Shown: piece by piece, positions 1-8,319 of the stretch
Numbering within the stretch: the first letter of the stretch is position 1
Layout of the letters: each line of letters begins with the position of its first letter
Assembly (NCBI RefSeq): GCF_000968015.1
Contig: NZ_LACH01000008.1
Location: 62,001 to 126,000, forward strand
Reading direction: 5' to 3'
Length of the DNA stretch: 64,000 nucleotides
Origin: Pseudomonas fluorescens
GTDB taxonomy: Bacteria > Pseudomonadota > Gammaproteobacteria > Pseudomonadales > Pseudomonadaceae
Made by a program: the position numbers and the translations under genes
The notes under the pieces: model-generated
The model's database searches: none
What the model saw: the letters and a program-made list of their open reading frames with translations, nothing else
Told to the model about the DNA's origin: nothing

Positions 1-1356
1 CATCGCCGCCGTCATGTCGCCGGCCACCACCCGTGAAGCAATGCCCTGGGTTTGGCCGAGCCATTGCGTGCCATGCTCCGACAGACTGGTGCGCAACAAC
101 AGCTCGGTATGACTGGACAGCAACGCACCGAACACACCGATGGCCAGCACGATGGCGCTGAAGCGCATGGTGGTGCTCATGCCTGAAGCCATGCCAGTGC
201 GCTCCCGTGGCACGCAGGCCATGATGTTCTTTTGCGTGTCGCCGTTGAGCAGCCCGGCACCGGCGCCCGTCACGGCAATCGCTAGGGCGAAGGGCAGGTA
301 ACCGCCGCTGCTGACCGCCCAGGCACTGAGCAGATTGCCGCTGCCGACCAGGGTCAAACCAGCGGCCATCAATGTGGCAGGGGCAAACCGACTCGCCAGA
401 CGTACGCCGATGCGCGGGCAAATCAGCATGGTCAGGGCAAACGGCAACATCCCCAGCCCTGAAGCGATGGCCGAGAAACCCAGGCCATTTTGTAGGTAGA
501 AGGGCAGCAGGGTCATCATCACCTGGGCGCAACCGGCGTAGGCAAACATGCCCAATAGCGCACCGATGAAACGCGGATGCTTGAACAGTTGCAGGTCGAC
601 CATCGGCCGCCGCTGCATCCGTTCAATCAGCACGAACAGTCCTAGCAACAGAGCGCCACCGATCAGCCGGGCGTAGGTCAGCGGGTTGCTCCAGCCGATC
701 CGGTTCGCCTCGATCAGGCCCCAGATCAGACACAGCAAACTCGCACTGAAGGCCAGGCTACCCCAGGGATCGAGGCGTGCGGACTGCGTGTCGCGGGACT
801 CCGGCACGGCGCGCCAGACCATCACCATCAGGAACATTCCGACGGGCAGGTTAAGGTAGAAAATCCAGCGCCAGCCCATGTATTCGGTGATCAGCCCGCC
901 GACCGTCGGCGCGGCGGTCATCGCCACCCCCATGCACGCGCCCCAGAACGCCCAGGCCTTGGCCCGTTCCACTTCATCGTGAAAGGTGTGGCCGATGGAG
1001 GCGAGGGCCGAGGTCAGCAGCAAGGCTGCGCCGACACCCTTGATCGCCCGGGCGATGTCGAGGAACAGCGCATTGGGCGCGGCACCGCAACCGATGGACG
1101 CAAGGATGAAAATGGCCAACCCGCAGAGCAGGGTTTTCTGCCGGCCGAAGCGGTCGGCAATGCTGCCAGCCGGCAACAAAAGAGCGGCGAAGGCCAGCAT
1201 ATAAGCGCTGACGACCCATTCGATGTCGGCAAAGTTAGCGCCCAGGTCGCGGGCGATCGCAGGCAGGGTGACGGCGACAATGTTGGTGTCGAGGACAATC
1301 AGCGAACAGACGCCGGAGGCCGTCAGCAGTGTCAGACGAGGACTGACCCGGCTCAT
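1..1356 (-). CDS. MFS drug-export permease, DHA2/EmrB-QacA type (partial)
   Basis: Proton-driven multidrug exporter of the inner membrane. The 452 visible codons have no stop, and the C-terminal end lies beyond the left edge of the window. The N-terminus reads MSRVSPRLTLLTASGV and is followed by a membrane helix with the LDTNIVAVTLPAIARDLG pattern common to the 14-helix DHA2 group. The MFS motif A is present as the loop GSIADRFGRQK at about residues 70-80. Successive hydrophobic segments fill the rest. The start is the ATG facing the divergent LysR gene, with about 165 bp between the two starts, so that regulator probably controls it. The transported compound cannot be told from sequence. Confidence 0.85.
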   Translation of the reverse strand, partial: MSRVSPRLTLLTASGVCSLIVLDTNIVAVTLPAIARDLGANFADIEWVVSAYMLAFAALLLPAGSIADRFGRQKTLLCGLAIFILASIGCGAAPNALFLDIARAIKGVGAALLLTSALASIGHTFHDEVERAKAWAFWGACMGVAMTAAPTVGGLITEYMGWRWIFYLNLPVGMFLMVMVWRAVPESRDTQSARLDPWGSLAFSASLLCLIWGLIEANRIGWSNPLTYARLIGGALLLGLFVLIERMQRRPMVDLQLFKHPRFIGALLGMFAYAGCAQVMMTLLPFYLQNGLGFSAIASGLGMLPFALTMLICPRIGVRLASRFAPATLMAAGLTLVGSGNLLSAWAVSSGGYLPFALAIAVTGAGAGLLNGDTQKNIMACVPRERTGMASGMSTTMRFSAIVLAIGVFGALLSSHTELLLRTSLSEHGTQWLGQTQGIASRVVAGDMTAAM

Positions 1357-1521
1357 GGTGTGATTGCCTTTTGGGCAAGGTCGTTGGTCATGAGGACGAT
1401 ACGGGGTTTGACGTACATGAGGTGGGCTCTCTACTGTGATTGCCAGGCGAGCTTATCGCGACCGGTTGCAGGCTTCGTTAGCCCGACAACGGGATTTCAT
1501 TACCTTTTGGCTAATACACCC

Positions 1522-2388
1522 ATGGACATACGGCATTTCCGCTATTTTCTGGCCGTTGCCCGGCAAGGCAACTTCACCCGCGCCGCCGAACAACTCGGTA
1601 TCGCACCGCCGACCTTGACTCGACAGATCCAGGACATGGAGAACGAACTCGGCACGCGATTGTTCGTGCGCCAGACACGTGAAGTCAGCCTGACCGAGGC
1701 CGGCGCCGCGCTGCTGATCGAAGCCGAGGCGACGGTGCGGCAATTCGAATACGCTCAGTACAACGCCCAGCGTGCCGGGCGCGGGGATATTGGCCATATC
1801 GAGCTGGGTTACGTGGCTTCGGCGGTGTATTCGGGCTTGCTGCAGAAACAGGTGCAAGCCTTCAGCCGTGAGTGTCCTGACGTCAGCCTCAACGTACGGG
1901 AAAGTCCCATGGCGTCATTGCCGATGATGGTGGTCGAGGGGCGTTTCGATATTGGCTATGTCCGCTCACCCATGACTTTGCCAGAGGGCCTGGAAGCCAT
2001 TCGCCTGGACGCAGAAGGTTTTGTGCTGGCGGTGTCGGCCGAGTCCTGGCTGTGCCGATTGCCAGAGATTGGTCCGGAACATTTGCAGAACGAGACGTTC
2101 ATCCTGCCGGAGCAAATCAGCGGCACCTTGCAAGTCGCCGCCGAGGGCGGATTTGCACCGAAACTGGGGGCGCAACCGGGTGGGCTGGTGGCGGTCATTG
2201 CGTTGGTGTCGTTGGGGCAGGGCGTGGCGGTGGTGCCAGAATCGGTGGTTGGGCATGTCGGCTTGCCCGGTGTGTTGTACCGGGCAATCAAAGGGTGCGA
2301 GGCGAGTTCGTGGTTGTCGTTGATTTATCGTCGGTTCGAGAAGTCTGCGGCGGTCGCCAGGTATATCGAGCAGGTCAAGAATCGCTAA
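1522..2388 (+). CDS. LysR-family transcriptional regulator
   Basis: A 288-residue DNA-binding regulator. The winged helix-turn-helix spans about residues 1-60 (MDIRHFRYFLAVARQGNFTR, then AAEQLGIAPPTLTRQIQDME) and is followed by a LysR substrate-binding domain. The frame stays open far upstream, but LysR similarity starts exactly at this ATG and the upstream part has no family features, so 1522 is chosen. No strong ribosome binding site precedes it. It is divergent from the MFS exporter, the usual layout for a local LysR activator or repressor. The inducer is unknown. Confidence 0.9.
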   Translation: MDIRHFRYFLAVARQGNFTRAAEQLGIAPPTLTRQIQDMENELGTRLFVRQTREVSLTEAGAALLIEAEATVRQFEYAQYNAQRAGRGDIGHIELGYVASAVYSGLLQKQVQAFSRECPDVSLNVRESPMASLPMMVVEGRFDIGYVRSPMTLPEGLEAIRLDAEGFVLAVSAESWLCRLPEIGPEHLQNETFILPEQISGTLQVAAEGGFAPKLGAQPGGLVAVIALVSLGQGVAVVPESVVGHVGLPGVLYRAIKGCEASSWLSLIYRRFEKSAAVARYIEQVKNR

Positions 2389-2397
2389 GCGCAAAAG

Positions 2398-2482
2398 CTT
2401 CGCGAGCAGGCTCGCTCCCACAGATGACCGTGTCTGTTTGGGTACCTCGGTCAATTGTGGGAGCGAGCCTGCTCGCGAAAGC
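2398..2482. repeat. REP doublet (inverted pair)
   Basis: Two copies of the Pseudomonas REP core CGCGAGCAGGCTCGCTCCCA face each other across about 30 bp, directly after the LysR stop codon. Each copy is itself palindromic, so the region can form a cruciform or an RNA hairpin. Confidence 0.9.
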
Positions 2483-2511
2483 GATTGTTCAAACACTAGA
2501 GATGACACGGA

Positions 2512-2955
2512 TTAGCAGCACGCCCGCCGATTCAACTCCCGGGTTGCGCGAGGCACAGTGCGCAACCTTCGCAGGGTCTGACGCAGCCACGCCAGATCGT
2601 GAACCGGTTTACGCTTCGTCGTTGCCGGCTTCACCTTGCCGATGTGCCTGGCGAAGTCTTCTTGCAGGGTTTGCTCAGTGCCGATTCCCTTGAGCTTCTT
2701 CAGCAACTTCCCATCCTTGTAAAACAGTACGGTGGGTGTGCCGGTGACGTCCGGGTGACGGGGTGATTCGCTGGTGTCCAGCATGTAGATCTGCGCGTGA
2801 TGCCGATACGGCTCGGCAATCTGGCGAAACACCGGTCCCGCCATTTCGCAGGCGGGACAGTGCTCACTGCCGAAGTACAGGATCACTGGGCGCCAGGTTT
2901 TCAGGGCCTTTTGGTAGACCGGGTCCAGTGCTGTATGAGTGGTTATCGAGCTCAT
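2512..2955 (-). CDS. Thioredoxin-like protein with CPAC active site
   Basis: A 147-residue cytoplasmic thioredoxin-fold protein. The segment VILYFGSEHCPACEMAG near residues 24-40 carries a CxxC redox pair (CPAC), and the cis-proline loop TGTPTVLFYKDGK is present. Beyond the usual 105-110 residues of thioredoxin there is a basic tail ending in RRACC. The ATG at 2955 is preceded by GGAG at a suitable distance; an in-frame TTG 18 bases upstream is less likely. Its partner is unknown. A disulfide reductase or peroxide-stress role is inferred from the fold only. Confidence 0.8.
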   Translation of the reverse strand: MSSITTHTALDPVYQKALKTWRPVILYFGSEHCPACEMAGPVFRQIAEPYRHHAQIYMLDTSESPRHPDVTGTPTVLFYKDGKLLKKLKGIGTEQTLQEDFARHIGKVKPATTKRKPVHDLAWLRQTLRRLRTVPRATRELNRRACC

Positions 2956-3039
2956 TGAAATCTCCGTCTTCAATAGGGGCGCGTGTTGTAGCGGTGAAGG
3001 GGCTGGTAGCCAGATGGCTGGCTACCGGTTGGTCAGACT

Positions 3040-3453
3040 TCAACGTTGCTCGAGTCGCACATCATCGAAATACGATCCAAAAGTGTCGAACGGACCATCG
3101 TTTGCTTCCAGCTTGATCGACACTTTGTGGGTGCCTGCAGGTGCAGTGAAGTCTACGAAGTGCGCGCTCCAGGGGGTGCCGCCGCTGATATCGAGGCGTC
3201 GCACCTCCCATGATGGGTACAGCAAAACTTGTGCTGTGCAGGCGGAGCCTCGCTCTGATTTCATTTTCACGGAAAACCGGAATTCGCCCTCGCTGGCGAT
3301 CGTAACGTCCTGAGTGATCAGGCCTGGTGCCTGCAAGACACAACAACCGTCTTCATAGCGGACTTTCTCCGATGGATTCGCTGTCCAGTGCTGGCCTTCC
3401 TGTGTGAATTCACCATTGAGCAGCAAATTGGCGGTTGAGGATGGTTGAGACAT
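3040..3453 (-). CDS. Hypothetical beta-sandwich (carbohydrate-binding-like) protein
   Basis: A 137-residue protein, MSQPSSTANLLLNGEFTQEG at the start and FGSYFDDVRLEQR at the end. The opening NLLxNGxF pattern and the closing SYFDDVRL pattern are those of galactose-binding-like or CBM4/9-type jelly-roll domains, which often bind sugars. No signal peptide is visible. The ATG at 3453 has a good AGGAG upstream; the 31 codons before it look non-coding. It is a single gene between the thioredoxin-like gene and a 450-bp intergenic stretch. Ligand and role are unknown. Confidence 0.6.
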   Translation of the reverse strand: MSQPSSTANLLLNGEFTQEGQHWTANPSEKVRYEDGCCVLQAPGLITQDVTIASEGEFRFSVKMKSERGSACTAQVLLYPSWEVRRLDISGGTPWSAHFVDFTAPAGTHKVSIKLEANDGPFDTFGSYFDDVRLEQR

Positions 3454-3901
3454 GTGAAAACTCCTGTAAGTGGTTTGCAAAAACCGCAAGCCCAGCCAAT
3501 CGCGTGTGAGGGAAGGTTTGAGCGGTTGCACGGATTGAGCGCTCATAACCTGTGGCCCACAACTGTCAAATCTGACAGGTCAACCTTGAAAATCGATGAA
3601 CGGTCATGAACTGATAGCCTGGCGTATCGGTGCGAACGGGCAGGCTTGCGCCGTGTTTTTATCGTGCGCCACGCACCGTTTGTGGCCTTGCTACTCATGG
3701 GGTGTAGCCCGCGGTAGCAGCTTCGCCGCGGTCGATGGTGCGCAGTATTCAGCTCAGATTTATCTATCCTCTTGAATTAATAGCCTTTTCGGATCCACGA
3801 AGATTTTCCGTCAATCCTGTGGCACACTTTCTGCTGTCTATTCCGTTGTTACATACCAATATCCGGTATAGCGGAATAAACATCACCCTGGAGTGCTTGC
3901 C
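3454..3901. other. Intergenic region upstream of the ABC importer operon
   Basis: No gene is apparent. It holds the promoters of the flanking divergent genes. A CCGCGG pair separated by 11 bp near 3709-3731 could form a hairpin. The 3' end holds the inverted repeat described separately. Confidence 0.5.
3839..3878. promoter_or_regulatory. Inverted repeat TATTCCG...CGGAATA, candidate operator
   Basis: TATTCCG at 3839-3845 is mirrored by CGGAATA at 3872-3878, and a second pair ATACC/GGTAT lies inside (3853-3869). The element ends 23 bp before the start of the ABC importer gene, where a repressor or activator would bind. The IclR regulator encoded in the same cluster is the natural candidate; this is inference. 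Confidence 0.4.
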
Positions 3902-4750
3902 ATGCATCGCCGACCTTCCTTGTTTAAAGCGTGTGTTTTTGTTCTCGCGGCTTCGGCTGCTGTCATGGGCGTGGCCCAGGCGGCGGACAGCAAGCTCGAT
4001 AGCGTGCTGGCCCGCGGGAAACTGATTGTGGGCACGGGCAGTACCAATGCGCCGTGGCACTTCCAGGGAGCGGACGGCAAGTTGCAGGGTTTTGATATCG
4101 ATATCGCGCGAATGGTGGCCAAAGGGTTGTTCAACGATCCGAGCAAGGTCGAGTTCGTGGTGCAGTCGTCCGATGCGCGGATTCCCAACCTGCTGACCGA
4201 CAAGGTCGACATGAGTTGTCAGTTCATTACCGTCACCGCCAGCCGAGCGCAGCAAGTGGCGTTCACGCTGCCGTACTACCGCGAAGGTGTCGGTCTGCTG
4301 TTGCCGGCCAACAGCAAGTACAAGGAAATCGAAGACCTCAAAGCTGCCGGCGATGGCGTGACCGTGGCGGTGTTGCAGAACGTGTACGCCGAAGAGCTGG
4401 TGCATTCGGCGTTGCCCAAAGCCAAGGTCGATCAGTACGACAGCGTGGACCTGATGTATCAGGCCGTGAACTCCGGTCGTGCCGACGCCGCGGCCACCGA
4501 TCAGTCGTCGGTGAAATACCTGATGGTGCAGAACCCAGGTCGCTATCGCAGCCCGACCTACGCCTGGAGTCCGCAAACCTACGCCTGCGCCGTCAAACGT
4601 GGCGATCAGGATTGGCTGAACTTCGTCAACACCGTTTTGCATGAAGGCATGACCGGCGTGGAGTTCCCGACCTACGCGGCGTCGTTCAAGCAGTGGTTCG
4701 GTGTCGATCTGCCGTCGCCAGCCATCGGTTTTCCCGTCGAATTCAAATGA
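3902..4750 (+). CDS. ABC transporter substrate-binding protein, amino-acid family 3
   Basis: A periplasmic solute-binding protein of 282 residues with a clear signal peptide: basic MHRRPSLFK, a hydrophobic core, then AQA before ADSKLD, so cleavage is expected near residue 27. The mature part has the family-3 pattern from about residue 35 (LARGKLIVGTGSTNAPWHF, then GFDIDIARMVAKGL). The start is the ATG with GGAG 8 bases upstream. It is followed by two permeases and an ATPase, giving a complete polar amino-acid-type importer. Because the cluster also encodes a D-threonine-aldolase-fold PLP enzyme and KDG kinase, the cargo may be the amino sugar acid D-glucosaminate; this is inference. Confidence 0.9.
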   Translation: MHRRPSLFKACVFVLAASAAVMGVAQAADSKLDSVLARGKLIVGTGSTNAPWHFQGADGKLQGFDIDIARMVAKGLFNDPSKVEFVVQSSDARIPNLLTDKVDMSCQFITVTASRAQQVAFTLPYYREGVGLLLPANSKYKEIEDLKAAGDGVTVAVLQNVYAEELVHSALPKAKVDQYDSVDLMYQAVNSGRADAAATDQSSVKYLMVQNPGRYRSPTYAWSPQTYACAVKRGDQDWLNFVNTVLHEGMTGVEFPTYAASFKQWFGVDLPSPAIGFPVEFK

Positions 4751-4801
4751 TCCCGTGAGAGCGGGGCGGTTCCGATCGCCCCGTTCAAGGTACTGCTGAC
4801 C

Positions 4802-5464
4802 ATGAACTATCAGTTGAATTTTGCCGCCGTGTGGCGCGATTTCGACACCTTGCTGGCGGGGCTCGGTCTGGGCCTTGAGCTGGCGTTGGTGTCGATCGCC
4901 ATCGGTTGCGTGATCGGCCTGATGATGGCGTTTGCTTTGCTGTCAAAGCACCGCGCGTTACGGGTGCTGGCGTCGGTGTATGTGACGGTGATCCGTAACA
5001 CGCCGATTCTGGTGTTGATTCTGTTGATCTACTTCGCCTTGCCGAGCCTTGGGATCCGTCTGGACAAGATTCCGTCGTTCATCATCACCCTGTCGCTGTA
5101 TGCCGGGGCCTATCTGACCGAAGTGTTTCGCGGGGGGCTGTTGAGCATTCCCAAGGGGCAACGTGAGGCCGGGTTGGCAATCGGTCTGGGCGAGTGGCAG
5201 GTCAAGGCGTACGTCACCGTGCCGGTGATGCTGCGCAATGTGCTACCGGCGCTGTCGAACAATTTCATCTCGCTGTTCAAGGACACCTCGCTGGCCGCGG
5301 CGATTGCCGTGCCGGAGCTGACCTATTACGCGCGCAAGATCAATGTCGAGAGCTACCGGGTGATTGAAACCTGGCTGGTGACCACAGCGCTCTATGTGGC
5401 GGCCTGTTACCTCATTGCCATGATGCTGCGTTACCTCGAGCAGCGTCTGGCGATTCGCCGATAG
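4802..5464 (+). CDS. ABC transporter permease, polar amino-acid type (1)
   Basis: Inner-membrane subunit of 220 residues of the HisMQ family. The EAA loop that docks on the ATPase is visible as EAGLAIGLGEWQVKAYVTVP at about residues 121-140, with hydrophobic helices on both sides. It lies 51 bp after the binding-protein gene and 8 bp before the second permease, so it is clearly in the same operon. The two permeases probably form a heterodimer. Confidence 0.92.
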   Translation: MNYQLNFAAVWRDFDTLLAGLGLGLELALVSIAIGCVIGLMMAFALLSKHRALRVLASVYVTVIRNTPILVLILLIYFALPSLGIRLDKIPSFIITLSLYAGAYLTEVFRGGLLSIPKGQREAGLAIGLGEWQVKAYVTVPVMLRNVLPALSNNFISLFKDTSLAAAIAVPELTYYARKINVESYRVIETWLVTTALYVAACYLIAMMLRYLEQRLAIRR

Positions 5465-5472
5465 GAGGCCAC

Positions 5473-6135
5473 ATGTACGAATCACCCAGTTGGTTGCATG
5501 AGTTATGGGTTGCCCGGGAAGTGCTGTGGCAAGGATTTTTGACCAGTGTGCAGGTCTCGGCCCTGGCGATTCTGTTGGGCACGATGGTCGGCATCGTCGC
5601 CGGTCTGGTGCTGACGTACGGCAAGTTCTGGATGCGCGCGCCGTTTCGGTTTTACGTCGACATCATTCGCGGCACGCCGGTGTTTGTCCTGGTGCTCGCC
5701 TGCTTCTATATGGCGCCCGCGCTGGGCTGGCAGATCAGTGCCTTTCAGGCCGGTGCGTTGGGGCTGACGCTGTTTTGCGGCTCCCACGTCGCCGAGATTG
5801 TGCGCGGCGCGTTGCAAGCACTGCCCAGCGGCCAGATGGAAGCGAGCAAGGCCATTGGCCTGACGTTTTATCAAGCGCTCGGTTACGTGTTGTTGCCTCA
5901 GGCGTTGCGGCAGATCTTGCCGACCTGGGTCAACTCGTCCACGGAGATCGTCAAGGCCTCCACGCTGCTGTCGGTGATCGGTGTGGCTGAATTGTTGCTC
6001 AGCACCCAGCAGATCATCGCCCGGACGTTCATGACCCTGGAGTTTTACCTGTTCGCCGGATTTCTGTTTTTCGTCATCAACTACGCCATCGAATTACTCG
6101 GCCGGCACATTGAAAAGCGGGTGGCCTTGCCATGA
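5473..6135 (+). CDS. ABC transporter permease, polar amino-acid type (2)
   Basis: Second 220-residue membrane subunit of the same importer, with its EAA loop at [20 protein letters not shown]. The start ATG follows TAGGAGG at a good spacing. Its last codons overlap the ATPase gene by 4 bp (ATGA-type junction), which indicates translational coupling. Confidence 0.92.
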   Translation: MYESPSWLHELWVAREVLWQGFLTSVQVSALAILLGTMVGIVAGLVLTYGKFWMRAPFRFYVDIIRGTPVFVLVLACFYMAPALGWQISAFQAGALGLTLFCGSHVAEIVRGALQALPSGQMEASKAIGLTFYQALGYVLLPQALRQILPTWVNSSTEIVKASTLLSVIGVAELLLSTQQIIARTFMTLEFYLFAGFLFFVINYAIELLGRHIEKRVALP

Positions 6136-6938
6136 CTCAATCTTCGCTCTCTAACGCAAAAGATGCTCAAAACGGTCAGCCCCTGCTGGACATTCGCGGG
6201 TTGCACAAAAAGTACGGCCAGCTCGAAGTACTCAAGGGTGTCGACCTGACCCTGCAGCGCGGCAACGTCGTGACACTGATCGGTTCCAGCGGTTCGGGCA
6301 AGACCACGTTGCTGAGATGCGTGAACATGCTTGAAGAGTTCCAGGGCGGGCAGATCATGCTCGATGGCGAGTCTATCGGTTATGACGAGGTCAACGGCAA
6401 GCGCGTGCGGCATCCGGAAAAAGTCATCGCCCGGCATCGGGCCATGACTGGCATGGCGTTCCAGCAGTTCAACCTGTTTCCGCACCTCACGGCGTTGCAG
6501 AACGTCACCCTCGGTTTGCTCAAGGTCAAAAAGCTGCACAAGGATGAAGCGGTGGCGCTGGCGGAAAAATGGCTGGAGCGGGTCGGCTTGCTGGAACGCC
6601 GCGATCACTTCCCCGGTCAGTTGTCCGGTGGTCAGCAGCAGCGCGTGGCGATTGCCCGGGCGATTGCGATGAACCCGAGCCTGATGCTGTTCGACGAAGT
6701 GACCTCGGCCCTCGATCCGGAACTGGTGGGCGAAGTGCTGAGCGTGATCAAAGGCCTGGCCGAAGACGGCATGACCATGCTGCTGGTGACCCACGAAATG
6801 CGCTTCGCTTTTGAGGTCTCGGACAAGATTGTTTTCATGAATCAGGGGCGGATCGAAGAGCAGGGGCCACCCAAGGAACTGTTCGAACGCCCGCAATCAC
6901 CGCGTCTGGCGGAATTTCTCAAAAACACGCGGTTCTGA
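6132..6938 (+). CDS. ABC transporter ATP-binding protein, polar amino-acid type
   Basis: ATPase subunit of 268 residues that powers the importer. Walker A is GSSGSGKTT at about residues 53-61, the Q-loop is [12 protein letters not shown], the signature motif is [14 protein letters not shown] and Walker B is [12 protein letters not shown], followed by the switch histidine in LLVTHEM. All key residues are intact and the length is normal for the GlnQ/HisP group. Confidence 0.93.
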   Translation: MTQSSLSNAKDAQNGQPLLDIRGLHKKYGQLEVLKGVDLTLQRGNVVTLIGSSGSGKTTLLRCVNMLEEFQGGQIMLDGESIGYDEVNGKRVRHPEKVIARHRAMTGMAFQQFNLFPHLTALQNVTLGLLKVKKLHKDEAVALAEKWLERVGLLERRDHFPGQLSGGQQQRVAIARAIAMNPSLMLFDEVTSALDPELVGEVLSVIKGLAEDGMTMLLVTHEMRFAFEVSDKIVFMNQGRIEEQGPPKELFERPQSPRLAEFLKNTRF

Positions 6939-6983
6939 TTTTTTCAAAAGAAGTCTTTAACGTTTCAATCAGGAGAAACACTC

Positions 6984-7373
6984 ATGAGCATTACTCGTTA
7001 CGGCACTGGCAGCACTGCCGCTGGCGGTCAGCCTCGCCCTTTCGCCCGCGCCGTTGAAGCCGATGGCTGGCTGCACGTTTCCGGGCAGGTGCCGGCGATG
7101 GATGGCGAAATCATTACCGGTGGCATCGTCGAGCAGACCCACCAGACCATGAAGAACCTGATCGCGATTCTCGAAGAGGCCGGTTATGGCCTGGAAGATG
7201 TGGTGCGTGCGGGTGTGTGGCTGGAGGACCCAAGGGATTTCACCAGTTTCAACAAGGTGTTCTCTGAGTACTTCAAACCCGAGCACGCCCCGGCCCGGGC
7301 CTGTGTGCAGGCGAACATGATGGTCGATTGCAAGGTCGAGATCGACTGCATCGCGTACAAGAAAAAGGCCTGA
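6984..7373 (+). CDS. RidA-family enamine/imine deaminase
   Basis: A 129-residue RidA (YjgF/UK114) protein. These trimeric enzymes hydrolyse reactive enamine and imine intermediates released by PLP-dependent dehydratases. The family signature near the C-terminus is visible as HAPARACVQANMMVDCKVEIDCIA, here split: the arginine in PARACV is the usual carboxylate-binding residue. The ATG follows AGGAGA. Sitting in one cluster with a PLP deaminase/dehydratase-type enzyme fits a role in clearing its 2-imino product. Its N-terminus (RYGTGSTAAGGQPRPFARAV) has the pattern of the Pseudomonas catabolic RidA subgroup. Confidence 0.88.
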   Translation: MSITRYGTGSTAAGGQPRPFARAVEADGWLHVSGQVPAMDGEIITGGIVEQTHQTMKNLIAILEEAGYGLEDVVRAGVWLEDPRDFTSFNKVFSEYFKPEHAPARACVQANMMVDCKVEIDCIAYKKKA

Positions 7374-7386
7374 ACCGTGGTGACTT

Positions 7387-7452
7387 CATCGCGAGCAAGC
7401 TCGCTCCCACAGGGTACGCATTTCAATGTGGGAGCGAGCTTGCTCGCGATGG
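7387..7452. repeat. REP doublet
   Basis: Inverted pair of the REP core GCGAGCAAGCTCGCTCCCAC separated by about 15 bp, between ridA and the IclR gene. Confidence 0.9.
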
Positions 7453-7515
7453 CGGCCTAACGGTCGCCGCTGCACTCTAGGTAAACTCCCGGCGACTTTG
7501 AATGGGAACACTGAC

Positions 7516-8280
7516 ATGACCGAAGACACCATCAAGCGCCGGGCTCGCGGTCTGGACCGGGCGTTCGATATCCTCGATTTCCTCAAGGAAGTTGGCAAGC
7601 CCCTGCGCCCGAACGAAATCGCCAGCGGCATCGGCAGCCCGAAATCCACGGTCTACGAATTGGTTGCCTCCCTGCTGGAGCGACGGATTCTGGAGGCCGT
7701 GGGCAAGGACGGTCACGTCTACCTCGGCCGTCAGCTGTACTTCCTCGGGCAAGCGCATTTACGCCATTTCGACCTGACCCGCGAGGCCGATCATGCCTTG
7801 CAGGAGATCGCCAGCCAGACCCGCGAAACCGCGCAGATGTGCCTGCTCAACGGACGAAAATACACCGTGGCCTTGATGAAAGAGGGCGAGCGGCATTTCC
7901 GCATTTCCTCGGACATCGGCGAGAACGCGCCGATTCCCTGGACCGCTTCCGGGCGCCTGCTGCTGGCGCACTTGAGCGACCAGGAAATCGTCGACCTGAT
8001 TGATCACGACGACTTCATCCTGCCCAACGGTGAACGCCTGCCGCTTGAACAGTTTCTCGGTGAAATCCGTCAGGCCGCTATCGATGGCTTCTTCTCTTTC
8101 GATAGCGTTGCGGACACCTTTACTCATTGCTTCGCCGCCCCGGTGAAAGACCCGAACGGCGTGGCCATTGCGACCCTGTGCATCGTCGCCCCACGGGCCG
8201 ATGCCAAGAACAATTACAACGACTACCGCCGGGTGCTGATCGACAGTGCCAACAGCCTGGCCCGTCGCATCAACGAATAA
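7516..8280 (+). CDS. IclR-family transcriptional regulator
   Basis: A 254-residue regulator. The N-terminal winged helix-turn-helix is seen in RAFDILDFLKEVGKPLRPNE followed by IASGIGSPKSTVYELVASL (residues about 14-55), and an IclR effector-binding domain occupies the rest. The ATG at 7516 is the start that places the HTH at the N-terminus; the codons upstream overlap a REP element and are not coding. It lies inside the catabolic cluster and most likely controls the ABC importer, ridA and the PLP enzyme in response to their substrate. Confidence 0.9.
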   Translation: MTEDTIKRRARGLDRAFDILDFLKEVGKPLRPNEIASGIGSPKSTVYELVASLLERRILEAVGKDGHVYLGRQLYFLGQAHLRHFDLTREADHALQEIASQTRETAQMCLLNGRKYTVALMKEGERHFRISSDIGENAPIPWTASGRLLLAHLSDQEIVDLIDHDDFILPNGERLPLEQFLGEIRQAAIDGFFSFDSVADTFTHCFAAPVKDPNGVAIATLCIVAPRADAKNNYNDYRRVLIDSANSLARRINE

Positions 8281-8319
8281 CAGCGGCTGCCTGCGGCCGC
8301 GAATGTGAGGAGTTCGACC

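Noticed and set aside
979..1521. Long N-terminal extension of the LysR gene
   Set aside because: The open frame covers the opposite-strand MFS gene and has no LysR features; family similarity begins at the ATG at 1522.
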